Source: Chondrus crispus (Eukaryota; Rhodophyta; Florideophyceae; Gigartinales; Gigartinaceae). From it: DNA of 64,000 nt. The stretch lies in the NCBI RefSeq assembly GCF_000350225.1, contig NW_005179000.1, positions 70,351 through 134,350 on the forward strand, written 5' to 3'. Both the position numbers and the translations under genes were made by a program. The notes beneath the pieces are model-generated. The model ran no database searches and had not been told where the DNA came from. It was given only the letters and a program-made list of their open reading frames with translations. Positions 54,501-63,250 of the stretch are shown one piece after another. Numbering within the stretch: the stretch's first letter is position 1; each line of letters begins with the position of its first letter.

Positions 54501-55230
54501 GCTTTTTCCGTCTTAGAGTTTCACGAAGACCAGCTGGAAGTTGAATCTGAAAAGTAGAACGACAACATCCAAACCGGATGCTTCGGCCATGACCCACCGG
54601 CTTCTAGGGCTGCAATTACGCACGACGACATCGTACGCGCAGAAAACTCCGACCCTTTCTGCAAGGAGATCGCTTCCCATCTTAAGAAGGGGGAGAGAAT
54701 GGCCCAGATTCGCCTCTCCAAGTTCTCCATGAAGAAGGAAGTGGTACTTTGTCGGAAAGCGCACCTTGACGGTGTTGGGCAAACCGTCATACCAACAACT
54801 CTGCGCGAGCAAGCGTTGTATCTGGGGCATTATTGCGCCGCGTCGGGACGGTCCCGACGCGGCGCAGTAATACGAGCACACGCCTCCTCCGGGATGTGAC
54901 ATCCCGGAGGAAACGTCTGTTCTATAAATTAAGACAACGGTACTACTGGCTGAGTATACCCGTTGATGCATATGCCACAGTCAGAAGGGGCTCCGACTGT
55001 GCGAAATCTCGCATTAAATAGCGTAAACACAACGCAAAGTTGAAAACGTTTCCTCCGATGGAACCCTTTGGAGTTTATCGTCATTGACATGTCAAGGGAA
55101 CTTTGCAGAACTCCTACAGGTAATCGTTACCTCTTGGTGGTATCTGATCGTTACTCAAAGCTGACCCGAACGGTATCACTTAAGAAAGTTAACGCCGAGA
55201 CTGTCGCTCGGGCGTTTGTCTCATGTGGCA
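51550..55230 (+). pseudogene. Decayed Ty3/Gypsy retrotransposon, copy 1
   Basis: Collinear with the fuller copy at 57-63 kb but broken by many frameshifts and stops. It includes a zinc knuckle (CYTCYKVRDHINPDC, about 51720), an aspartic protease motif DTGAGSNF near 52280, and reverse transcriptase from about 53300. In the reverse transcriptase the catalytic YLDD reads YLDN near 53640. RNase H lies near 53940-54240, then integrase zinc-binding and early core regions to about 55230 (GNRYLLVVSDRYSKLTRTV). It ends before the rest of the integrase. Gag upstream of the zinc knuckle is missing. A 49-bp fold-back insertion interrupts the integrase HHCC region at 54850-54898. It differs widely from copy 2, so it is an older, separate lineage. 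Confidence 0.85.
54830..54911. repeat. Paired fold-back insertion in retrotransposon copy 1
   Basis: Two hairpins lie back to back: arms 54830-54849 and 54851-54870 (19 of 20 match, one-base loop), and arms 54885-54897 and 54899-54911 (13 of 13, one-base loop). They are separated by 14 bases. The outer arms are the ancestral integrase codons; the inner arms are additions. Confidence 0.9.
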
Positions 55231-55547
55231 TAACCACCTTCGTCCCGACCACTCGAAAACGAGGGGGGTTACAGTCAAGGGAGCGCGCCGCTGGGTTACC
55301 CATGCGCGAACGCAAATCGTACGGATGGACTCGAAAAGAGGGAAGGCTCACGTGGCCAGTGACGCGCAGTCGGACGGTGGTGTTATAACCGGACGGCTGG
55401 TCACGGATTAGAAGCCTGAGACTAAAAGGAAAACCGGAACGGGAGAGCAATTAGCCGTAAAGGGAAGGGAGGCGAGTCTGCCTCCTTTTTACTGGGACGG
55501 GCAAGAGTCCCCGGTCTTAGCCCCTAAGTGGGACGCCCGGACGCCTG
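55231..55547. other. Junction between the two retrotransposon copies
   Basis: About 300 bases not clearly alignable with either coding region. A purine-rich stretch near 55420-55480 could be the polypurine tract and 3' end of an older copy. No gene is supported. Confidence 0.3.
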
Positions 55548-56937
55548 TCCCGCTACAGTAGCTGCCACTTACTGTGCACCAGCTACTGTACACAATTACT
55601 TAATTTGTGCCATTAATTACTACTTACTAGTTAGCCACCGTACGGATTATACACGTGTGCCCGTGGCCGCAATCGCGGCCGACGGTTGTACCACGCATTA
55701 CCGTTGGCCACGCCCGCTGCTACCGGCTGTCCCACGTCGGACCCTTGGGGTACTACTGTACACGGCGGCGGGCGCGTGTACGCCCGCTCGCTACAGTAGC
55801 ACCCGTCCTCCCGCGGGGTTATCATCTCTCCAGAGTGATCGTGGACGGAATTGCACTACAGACCCCCTTCCTTACTTCGCGACACGTCCCTGTCGCGGCC
55901 GATGTCTGCAATGACCGGCTTGCAGGGGGCGTCCACCGTACGGAAACCCCCGCGCCGACAGCGGTGTCGTGCACTACAGCCACGTGTGTCGGGCTGTAGG
56001 CAGAGCGACGCGCGTTCGGGCGCGTAAGGGGATGACGGGAGACCACCCGGTGGATGACCGGAACCGGGATCCGGGCGCGGCTTGCGCGGTAGAAAGGTAA
56101 AACTAGAGTCAGCAATAAAGAGGAAGAATTAAACGAAGAACAGAGCTAACGGAACGGACAGCACAGTACTTAACGTAGGGCTCGCGCGGGTGGGTCGACA
56201 CTCGCGGGGAAGGCAGTTGGGATTCTAGGGGTGTGTAGTGCACTAACATGCCTCCCTCAGTAGCGAGGCACACGCGAGTTATCCCGCGTGTACACGTGTA
56301 TTTCTCCCTCAAGCACGGCCTGGTGTAAGCTCTGTCGAAGTACTGACAGCTTCATCATCCACGTGTATTCGTGTATTATCACCACGTGTATTCGTGTATT
56401 ATCACCACGTGTATTCGTGTATGATCACCACATGTACTCGGGTATCATAACCCGGTACCAGGGGTATTGCGTACAGTACAGCATATAAGCTGATACGCCG
56501 GTATTATTACCGTATTTTAAGCTATTATTATTACGGCGTCGACGACTATATAGTCGATGCTCCACCCTAAGTAAACAGGCACGAAGCCTGGGATTCTTTC
56601 TCATGTTTCTGGATTCTCAGTAGTAGCCTCACGCCGGTCTTCGCACTCCCTGTGCAACACCACGCGAGCCCATCTATTCCCTTTACTCCCCACTCCTTTC
56701 TACCGCGCACTGCCACCAAGGATACTACCGCCCCTACGCTCGTCCGTTGCCACTCGCTCCCCTACTACGCTCGCTTCGCTCTGTGTTTGTCTGTTCCTAC
56801 CCGTGTCTACCTACCGCGCACGCGCGCCCGGACCCCGGTGCGGGTTATGACCAGGTGGTCTCCCATTTCCCACTCCCCCGCGTCCCGAACACGCGTGCTC
56901 TGCCTGAGGCTGCCACACGTGGCCTCAGGGTACGACA
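55548..56937 (+). repeat. Candidate 5' LTR of Gypsy copy 2
   Basis: Non-coding, GC-rich, with a TATAAG at 56482-56487 and four near-identical 23-bp units just before it. It ends in ...GACA at 56937, followed two bases later by TGGTCTCCCGACC, which looks like a tRNA primer-binding site. The left limit (TGTCCCGC at 55548) is a guess, since the matching 3' LTR would lie beyond the window. Confidence 0.4.
56359..56450 (+). repeat. 23-bp tandem repeats in LTR
   Basis: The unit ccacgtgtattcgtgtatta plus three bases occurs four times, the last copy diverged. Each of the first three units contains CACGTG, a palindromic bHLH/bZIP-type binding site. Confidence 0.85.
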
Positions 56938-56939
56938 TT

Positions 56940-56955
56940 TGGTCTCCCGACCTAG
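56940..56955 (+). other. Putative primer-binding site
   Basis: TGGTCTCCCGACCTAG begins two bases after the likely LTR end CA. A PBS starting TGG pairs with the CCA end of a tRNA. The tRNA identity is not clear. Confidence 0.35.
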
Positions 56956-57035
56956 AAGTCTGCGAAGTCTTCTCTTACACTTTCTCTTTTATTTTCTGAC
57001 GTTTTCTTTCCACCGTTCACAGGCGTTGTCCAGAC

Positions 57036-57692
57036 ATGGTGTCCGGTTCCGAGAGCTCCCGAGAAACCCGTACTCGAGACGTACCACCTGCCACTGCGGC
57101 GTGGATCACTCGGAGTTGCCGCGAGGCACTCCGAGAGGCCGAACGGTTTACGCTCACTACTGTAGCGGAAAAACTCGCACCGCAATCTCCGGCGCTGCGA
57201 GAAAGTCTTAACAGCTTTTTTGTGGAAACGATCGCCGCACAGGCGGATTTTCAATGAGCGCAGGGACGCGATCGACTCTCCGCTTTTGAAAGCATTTTGA
57301 CTCGCGCCTAGCAGAAGGACATATCTGCCAGTGTCGACGAGGCCGTCCTCCCTCTGAAACAAGAGTTCGTCACTATAACTGCGGAGCTTAATACCCTCCG
57401 GCAAGAAGTCTCCGTCTTTAAAACGTCCCGTCCCGATCTGTTACCGGCTACCCAGGTCGGATCGGAGACGCAAACTCCAGCCCCTGCTGCTTTTAACCCT
57501 CCGACTACCGCCGGAGTTGCCACGACACCCATACCGGGTGAAGTGTCTACCACCACTCCCGTTGCGGAGTTACCCCCGTTGAACAAGAGCTCGCTCTTTT
57601 CAAACGTTACCCTCCCGGCGTTACAAGCCGCTGGGATTCCGGTCCCCTCAATGGGGACCGTACCACAGTTTTCCGCCAATCACGCGCGTTAA
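57036..57692 (+). pseudogene. Gag N-terminal ORF of Gypsy copy 2 (two in-frame stops)
   Basis: About 218 codons in one frame, interrupted by TGA near 57255 and TAG near 57309. The sequence reads through sensibly on both sides: helical, then a coiled-coil stretch (LPLKQEFVTITAELNTLRQEV), then Pro/Thr-rich. It ends at a TAA whose last two bases are the first two of the next ORF's ATG (TAATG at 57690-57694). The start ATG at 57036 follows the putative primer-binding site by about 80 bases. Confidence 0.65.
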
Positions 57693-58930
57693 TGACAACG
57701 GCTGGAGCGTCCCGAGAAGGTGCCTCCGCCGGACCCAGACACCTTGCTGGTGAATTACCTTCCCGGAGTGTACCGGGAGGGGACCCCGACCCTAGGGGAG
57801 GTTTGGACGACAACGGAGATGGACGACGAAAGAAGTTCAACCCGGTCGGAAGAAGCGCCAAGATCGCCGTCACAAGGGACGAAAAAGGGAAAGACCCGCC
57901 ACACGAAGATTCATCCTCGTATCACTCGAGCTCGTCCTCGTCGTCTTTCTCTGACTCGGAATCTGATTCCGAGTCGGAGTCCCTCACGGCACTAATGCCG
58001 ACGTTCGGCCCCAAACAGAAACACCTTTCTGTTTGGAAGCCGACGAACCACCGCTTCAGGGGTGCATGTAACTACCGAGCATACCGTCTCGTTGACACTG
58101 GCCAAAACTTGGATGACAAGGTTTATGCCACCACCCATAAGAGGGTGCAGTACCTCCTCGTCGTCATGGGTGAGTACAAGTTCAGCGGGGTGGACCCGAT
58201 CAGAGTCATAAGCTTCCTTGCGCGCTGCAAGGAAAACTTTGACAACGCCAATATGACGGAGGCGATGGCTCTGATGGCCCTCCCCCACCTGTTATCACCG
58301 CCCGCGAAAGAGGCGTATGAGTCCCAGAGGGGTTTGCACCGCAAATCGCAAGGGATCACGAGTTGGGCCGCCGTCGTTAATTGGTTACTGCTCACATACG
58401 CAACTAACCTCGAAATTGAGCGGGCCCTGACCTCCTTACGGGAGTTACGCCAGAAGCAAGGCGAAACGGAAACCGAGTATGCTACTCGTATGCTAACCGC
58501 CCTCGGGAGATGCGGCGACGTCCACTCACCGTACGTGAGGACCACTCTGTACATAGAGGGACTGACCCCCGCAATCAAGCCGCTGGTGCTACAAACTCGC
58601 GAGGATGGTCCCCGATCCACGTTCGAGGATACAGTAGCCCACGCCCGGTCACATGGCGATGCTCTACCGGTCCAGCCAGGGGCTGGGCGCCGGGTGGACT
58701 TTATCAAGCCTCGCCCTGTCAAACAGGTTCTAGCCACTCTTTACAGCGTTCCGTCTTCGACGACCGGCCCCACGGCCAGTTACCAATCAGCCAGGGGTGC
58801 CGAGAACTACTTCGCAATGGAAGGTGACAACGTCAGGGGATATCCTCCCTACCGACAGAAGACTACTTCTTCAACGACGGAGATTCGCTTTTCTACGGCG
58901 ACCGGCGCAAGCCGTACCAACCCGCTGTAG
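57692..58930 (+). CDS. Gag capsid ORF of Gypsy copy 2
   Basis: A 412-residue product. The first 100 residues are low-complexity, with a serine/acidic run (SSSSSSSFSDSESDSESES). The next 200 resemble the retrotransposon Gag capsid domain: an all-helical block with FLARCKENFDNANMTEAMALMALPHLL and LRELRQKQGETETEYATRM, where the Q-x-x-x-E-x-x-x-x-Y pattern is typical. It begins at an ATG overlapping the previous stop. The zinc knuckle lies downstream in another frame, so a frameshift (natural or mutational) is needed to complete Gag. Confidence 0.85.
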   Translation: MTTAGASREGASAGPRHLAGELPSRSVPGGDPDPRGGLDDNGDGRRKKFNPVGRSAKIAVTRDEKGKDPPHEDSSSYHSSSSSSSFSDSESDSESESLTALMPTFGPKQKHLSVWKPTNHRFRGACNYRAYRLVDTGQNLDDKVYATTHKRVQYLLVVMGEYKFSGVDPIRVISFLARCKENFDNANMTEAMALMALPHLLSPPAKEAYESQRGLHRKSQGITSWAAVVNWLLLTYATNLEIERALTSLRELRQKQGETETEYATRMLTALGRCGDVHSPYVRTTLYIEGLTPAIKPLVLQTREDGPRSTFEDTVAHARSHGDALPVQPGAGRRVDFIKPRPVKQVLATLYSVPSSTTGPTASYQSARGAENYFAMEGDNVRGYPPYRQKTTSSTTEIRFSTATGASRTNPL

Positions 58931-59298
58931 AGCGTCCGGGAAGTACCCGCGGCCCATCCAGTGAACGAACGTCCCGGGAGTATCAGAAGGATCTGCGGGG
59001 GCCACGTTCCCCGCAGATCATCTGCTTCGCCTGCTATACAGTCGGGGATCACATTGTCCCCGACTGTGGCATGAAGGTGAAGGATGTATCCCTCGTACCC
59101 CACCAGTACGAGAAGCTATCGACGGCCCAGAAGAGCCGGGTCCAACCGGATGCGTATCTCCGCGCCGTCGCCCTTCTCAGTTACGAGGCTAACCGGGTAA
59201 TCAATCCCGTTCCTGTCACCGGACAGTCGCCGACGTCGGCAACTGCGGCGAAGACCTCCCCGCCTGTGGATGGCGTACAGCGACCTCCGAAAAACTAG
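58921..59298 (+). CDS. Gag zinc-knuckle segment, frame-shifted
   Basis: In the +2 frame relative to the capsid ORF. It carries CFACYTVGDHIVPDC, a CCHC-like knuckle with five residues instead of four between the second Cys and His. The segment ends PPKN followed by a stop, and copy 1 also stops after HPKN, so this stop appears to be an original feature of the element. Confidence 0.7.
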   Translation, partial: PAVERPGSTRGPSSERTSREYQKDLRGPRSPQIICFACYTVGDHIVPDCGMKVKDVSLVPHQYEKLSTAQKSRVQPDAYLRAVALLSYEANRVINPVPVTGQSPTSATAAKTSPPVDGVQRPPKN

Positions 59299-59387
59299 GA
59301 GAACCTCAGTCTGCAGCACATGAGGTAAAGACGGGGTCTACCCCGGAGAACTCGCCCAAGTCGGCGGATGCAAGTTCACCTCCCAAG

Positions 59388-59747
59388 ATGGAGAAGCCGT
59401 TCCGAGTACTCGGCCGTAAACACACTGGCTCGCCCCATGACAATCCCGATCCCGAAGGCCTCGGTACGCTACGCCGACCATGGTGGACGAACATCCAGGC
59501 GCTTGCACCGGATATTCACGCCTCTGCAACAGTGATGACCTTGTCGCGGAGAAATTACAAGGTCTATGCAGACCTTGGTATTACCCCAGCTGTCATGGTG
59601 AGGCAACTCACCATCCTCGACACGGGGGCAGGTTCCAACTTCGTTCGAGGTGATACCTTACCTCCAGGATGGGAGTCGCTTGTCACCCCGGATGAAATCC
59701 CGACAATCGCTGGAGCAAATGGCCGCCCATTGCGGACGAGCGGATAA
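59388..59747 (+). CDS. Aspartic protease of Gypsy copy 2
   Basis: The active-site motif LTILDTGAGSNFV lies near the middle of a 119-residue frame. LSRRNYKVYADLG before it and TIAGANGRPLRTSG after it are conserved with copy 1. A stop at 59745 separates it from the next piece. Confidence 0.75.
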   Translation: MEKPFRVLGRKHTGSPHDNPDPEGLGTLRRPWWTNIQALAPDIHASATVMTLSRRNYKVYADLGITPAVMVRQLTILDTGAGSNFVRGDTLPPGWESLVTPDEIPTIAGANGRPLRTSG

Positions 59748-59756
59748 ATCCCACTA

Positions 59757-60266
59757 GTGGTGCGGTTGGGTGACCGCACCATGAAGTATAACTTCATCGT
59801 TTGCCAACGAGTGGCAGCCCCCGTCATTCTCAGGTGTTATTTTAACGACAAATTTGTCGAAGCGATCTACCCCCGACGAAAGTTGGTGGAGTTGGACGAC
59901 GGTACAAAAATACCGATCGTTCGTAAACCGGCTCGCCGTGCCGTGTATCACCCTCCGCTCTCCTCGGTGCAGGAGTATATCCCCGAGGCTGGGCGCATAT
60001 CGCCCAAGCTTAAGGTGTCCCGAGCGATGAATATACCGGCCGGTACCCAAACTTGGGTACACGTCACTAATGGACGAAGAGAACTCTCCACGGTGGAGCC
60101 AAACCCGCAATTATATGCGATGCATCATGTCTCCATTTCCAACGGGGTGATCCACATCACTCCGCTGCAGGAGTTTAAAATCTTGGTAGCAACTTCTCAT
60201 CGGCCACCAAGCGACTGGCGAAGAACCAAGTGGTTGGTTTCGTTTCTCCCCATCCCCGTGCGATGA
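59757..60266 (+). CDS. Protease-to-RT spacer of Gypsy copy 2
   Basis: A 169-codon frame collinear with copy 1 (MKYNFIVCQRVAAPVIL matching MKCKFIRCERLAAPVIL). It probably contains the end of the protease and a linker. It terminates early relative to the frame that continues at 60230. Confidence 0.6.
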   Translation: MVRLGDRTMKYNFIVCQRVAAPVILRCYFNDKFVEAIYPRRKLVELDDGTKIPIVRKPARRAVYHPPLSSVQEYIPEAGRISPKLKVSRAMNIPAGTQTWVHVTNGRRELSTVEPNPQLYAMHHVSISNGVIHITPLQEFKILVATSHRPPSDWRRTKWLVSFLPIPVR

Positions 60267-61406
60267 TTCGCACGGCGATGCTGTTAGACGCAGTTCTTGC
60301 GGCGGAGTTCGACGAGGGGAGCCCTCCTTCACAGGACGTTGACCCCCTTCGCTCACCTTCCTCGACTCATGAGGTTTGTCATCCCATGGATGCTGTACCC
60401 CTCGACCACTTGCCGCAACACGTGTGTAAGCAGGTTCGTACCATGCTTACGCCGTACGCAGGCATGTGGAATGAGAAGTTGGGTGAGGTTCGAGCGACCG
60501 AACATCGCATCGAACTCACCCCCGGCGCAAAGCCGTTTCGTTGTCAACCCTATCGGGCTGGTCCTCTCCCCCCAAGAGGCGGAACAAGCCTCGGTAGACG
60601 AGATGTTGGCAAGCGGGGTTATCACCCGGTCGAAATCCGAATGGGCCTCCCCGGCCGTCCTCGTCCCCAAGTCGGATGGCAGTCTCCGTTTTTGCGTCGA
60701 CTATCGTCGCTTAAACGCCCTAACCGTACGTGACACGTACCCTATTCCTCGCATGGACGAGTGCCTAGATTCCCTAGGTGAAGCCAAGGTGTTCACCACT
60801 CTGGATTGTAACTCCGGGTCCTGGCAAATTCCAGTTGCTCAGAAGGATAGGGCCAAAGCCACATTCACGTGTCATGCCGGAACGTACCAGTTCAACCGAA
60901 TGCCCTTCGGGTTGATGAACGCCCCGGATACATTTCAACGAATGTTGGATATTCTCCTCTTCAGCTACAGCTGGAAGAGTTGCTTGATTTACTTGGATGA
61001 TATTATAATTTTCTCCAAGGACCACGACTCCCATCTCAAGGATGTGGAGGTTAAACTCCAAGCTCTACAGCAGGAGGGATTGTCACTTAAGCTCAAAAAG
61101 TGTAAGTTTTTTCAGGACTCCGTGGAGTACTTGGCTCATATCAATCGTCCGAGGGAACTACAAGTTCACCCAAAGATTGTCAAAGGGCTCTCCGAAGCCA
61201 CGCCTTCACGGACCCAAACCGAGCTCCGCTCGTTCTTGGGGATGTGTAATGTTTACCGACGTTTCGTCGATCACTTCGCTAAAATAGCAGCGCCTCTTTC
61301 GGCGATGCTCCGTAAGGGAGAACCTGATCTCCTTCCCGTCTTTGATGAAGATCGAACCACGGCCTTCGATACGCTGAAGGCGTGTCTAATATCCCCCCGG
61401 TGTTGA
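60230..61406 (+). CDS. Reverse transcriptase of Gypsy copy 2
   Basis: The RT fingers begin VRTMLTPYAGMWNEKLGEV. The frame changes at a run of six C near 60570 and continues as SVDEMLASGVI, SLRFCVDYRRLN, TTLDCNSGSWQIPV, FNRMPFGLMNAP and LIYLDDIIIFSKD (catalytic YLDD near 60990). Connection-like sequence (LRSFLGMCNVYRRFV) follows. A second frame change at a C run near 61392 leads into RNase H. Confidence 0.9.
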
Positions 61407-62446
61407 AGCTTCCTCGCCTCGGGTTACCTTACTCGCTCGATACCGATGCGTCTGATGCTCAACTGGGCTGCACCTTGTTACAGACCCATGAGGATGGAAA
61501 ACAATACGCTGTCGGGTATTGGTCCCGCAAGCTAGCGTCAGCGGAACGGAATTACCCGACAACTGAGAAAGAATGCCTCGCCATCGTATGGGCGATCCAA
61601 ACGCTGCGTCCATACTTGGAACGCGAGCGGTTTACGGTTAACACCGATCACTATTCTCTCAGGTGGCTTATGAACCTCGTTGACGGGAGTGGTCGACTTG
61701 CCCGGTGGCGCTTGCGCCTGGCCGAATATGACTTCGACGTGACTTACGTGAAGGGTATCAAGATTTGTCTTGCCGACGTGTTAAGTCGTATGCCCTCCAC
61801 GGGGGGTACCACCGTCCCAATTGACGAGGAGATCCCATGTTACTCCGTCATAGATTTGGAGGATGATACTCTGCATACAGAGGATAAGTTCGACGACACA
61901 GATGTCAATACCACGACCGGCTGTTACGGCTTGGAACCCCCGGCCTCACTTGCCGCATTAACACACGACGATTTCTCGCGTGAACAAGCCTCCGACCCCT
62001 TGTGCAGGGAGGTGGCTTCCCGTCTCGCCAAGTGGGAGGGTTCCGCCCAACTTCGTTTCTTCATCAATTCAGAAGGTTTAATCTGTCGGAAAGCCCACCC
62101 TGATGGTGTTGAACAGATAGTCGCACCAACAACCCTCCGCGAGAAGGTGTTGTATTTGTCCCATTACCCCGCCACCTCAGGTCACCCTGGAGGTCCGCGT
62201 TTGTTTTACACGCTCCGGCAGCGGTATTATTGGCCGAGCATGTCGGTCGATGCTTATTCCACAGTACGGATGTGCCACGATTGTGCCAAGGCCCGCATTA
62301 AGTTGCGTAAACACAACTCGGAGTTGAAGACCTTCCCTCCATCAGGCCCCTTGGACTATATCGCAATTGATATCCTTGGAGAACTTCCCCAAACACCAAG
62401 AGGGAACCGCTACCTTTTGGTGATGACAGATCGTTACTCCAAGTAA
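61382..62446 (+). CDS. RNase H and integrase N-terminal part of Gypsy copy 2
   Basis: RNase H: LDTDASDAQLGC, YWSRKLASAERNYPTTEKECLAI and NTDHYSLRWL. The integrase zinc-binding HHCC domain follows (LSHYPATSGHPGG, then MCHDCAKAR), and then the first catalytic Asp (YIAIDILGELP). The frame stops at TAA 62444-62446, where copy 1 has a leucine codon; the same frame resumes immediately. Confidence 0.9.
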   Translation: MSNIPPVLKLPRLGLPYSLDTDASDAQLGCTLLQTHEDGKQYAVGYWSRKLASAERNYPTTEKECLAIVWAIQTLRPYLERERFTVNTDHYSLRWLMNLVDGSGRLARWRLRLAEYDFDVTYVKGIKICLADVLSRMPSTGGTTVPIDEEIPCYSVIDLEDDTLHTEDKFDDTDVNTTTGCYGLEPPASLAALTHDDFSREQASDPLCREVASRLAKWEGSAQLRFFINSEGLICRKAHPDGVEQIVAPTTLREKVLYLSHYPATSGHPGGPRLFYTLRQRYYWPSMSVDAYSTVRMCHDCAKARIKLRKHNSELKTFPPSGPLDYIAIDILGELPQTPRGNRYLLVMTDRYSK

Positions 62447-63250
62447 ACCCGTACAGTACCTTTACGGAAGAGCACCGCCGAAACCGTTGCACAGGCGTTC
62501 ATATCACACTGGGTATTCGTTTACAGAGCCCCAGTGAAACTCCTCTCTGATAATGGGAGCCATTTCTCCTCAAGGTTCTTCCTTGCGGTGTGCAAACTAC
62601 TCTCGATTGACAGTGTGTTCACGACAGCATATCACCCCCAAACAAATGGGCAGGTGGGGAGATTCAACGGGACGTTGGTCTCAAACCTCCGGCACTACCT
62701 CGCCGATAACCAACGTGACTGGTATCAGTACACGGATGCCCTCATCTACGGCTACAACTGCACGGTGAACAGGATGATTGGCATGAAGCCTTTTGACCTG
62801 GTGTTATCCCGGACCCCGAGTCCGTTGTCTCTACAACAAACCCCGTTGTTGGATCCTTCCGCCTCACGGGCGCAATTCAAGTTCCGCTTTCTAGCGTGGC
62901 TACGCAGCCTGATGTCGACAGCCAGCAAAAATCTGCTGGCCGGCCAGAGCCGATACAAACGCGATTTTGACAAGCGGATACGGAACCTCACCCCGGAATA
63001 TGAGGTAGGTGACCAAGTCCTCGTTAATCGAGAAGCAGCTCTACTTTCAGAGGAGAAAACCGACAAGGATCGGGTCAACAACAAACTTGCACCACGCACT
63101 GAGGGTCCGTTCCCAGTAGTGGAGGTGGACGACCACATTTTAGTGCAATGCGCCTGTCAGGCAGAGACCAAGGTCCGACGGTCTAACACAAACAACAACT
63201 GCCAACGGCACAGCGCTACGGAGTGTTCGAAGCCCCCTGTCCTCTTTTAG
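62447..63250 (+). pseudogene. Integrase C-terminal part of Gypsy copy 2
   Basis: Continues the previous frame after the TAA. The second catalytic Asp is in LLSDNGSHF. Exactly 35 residues later, where the catalytic Glu belongs, there is Gly (NGQVGRFNG, codon at 62657-62659). A GPF-type module (EGPFPVVEVDD) lies near the end. No chromodomain is visible. With a stop and a lost catalytic Glu this integrase should be inactive. Confidence 0.85.

Noticed and set aside
56359-56450. Possible CRISPR-like array (regular 23-bp units)
   Set aside because: Units are directly tandem with no spacers and the DNA is eukaryotic retrotransposon sequence.
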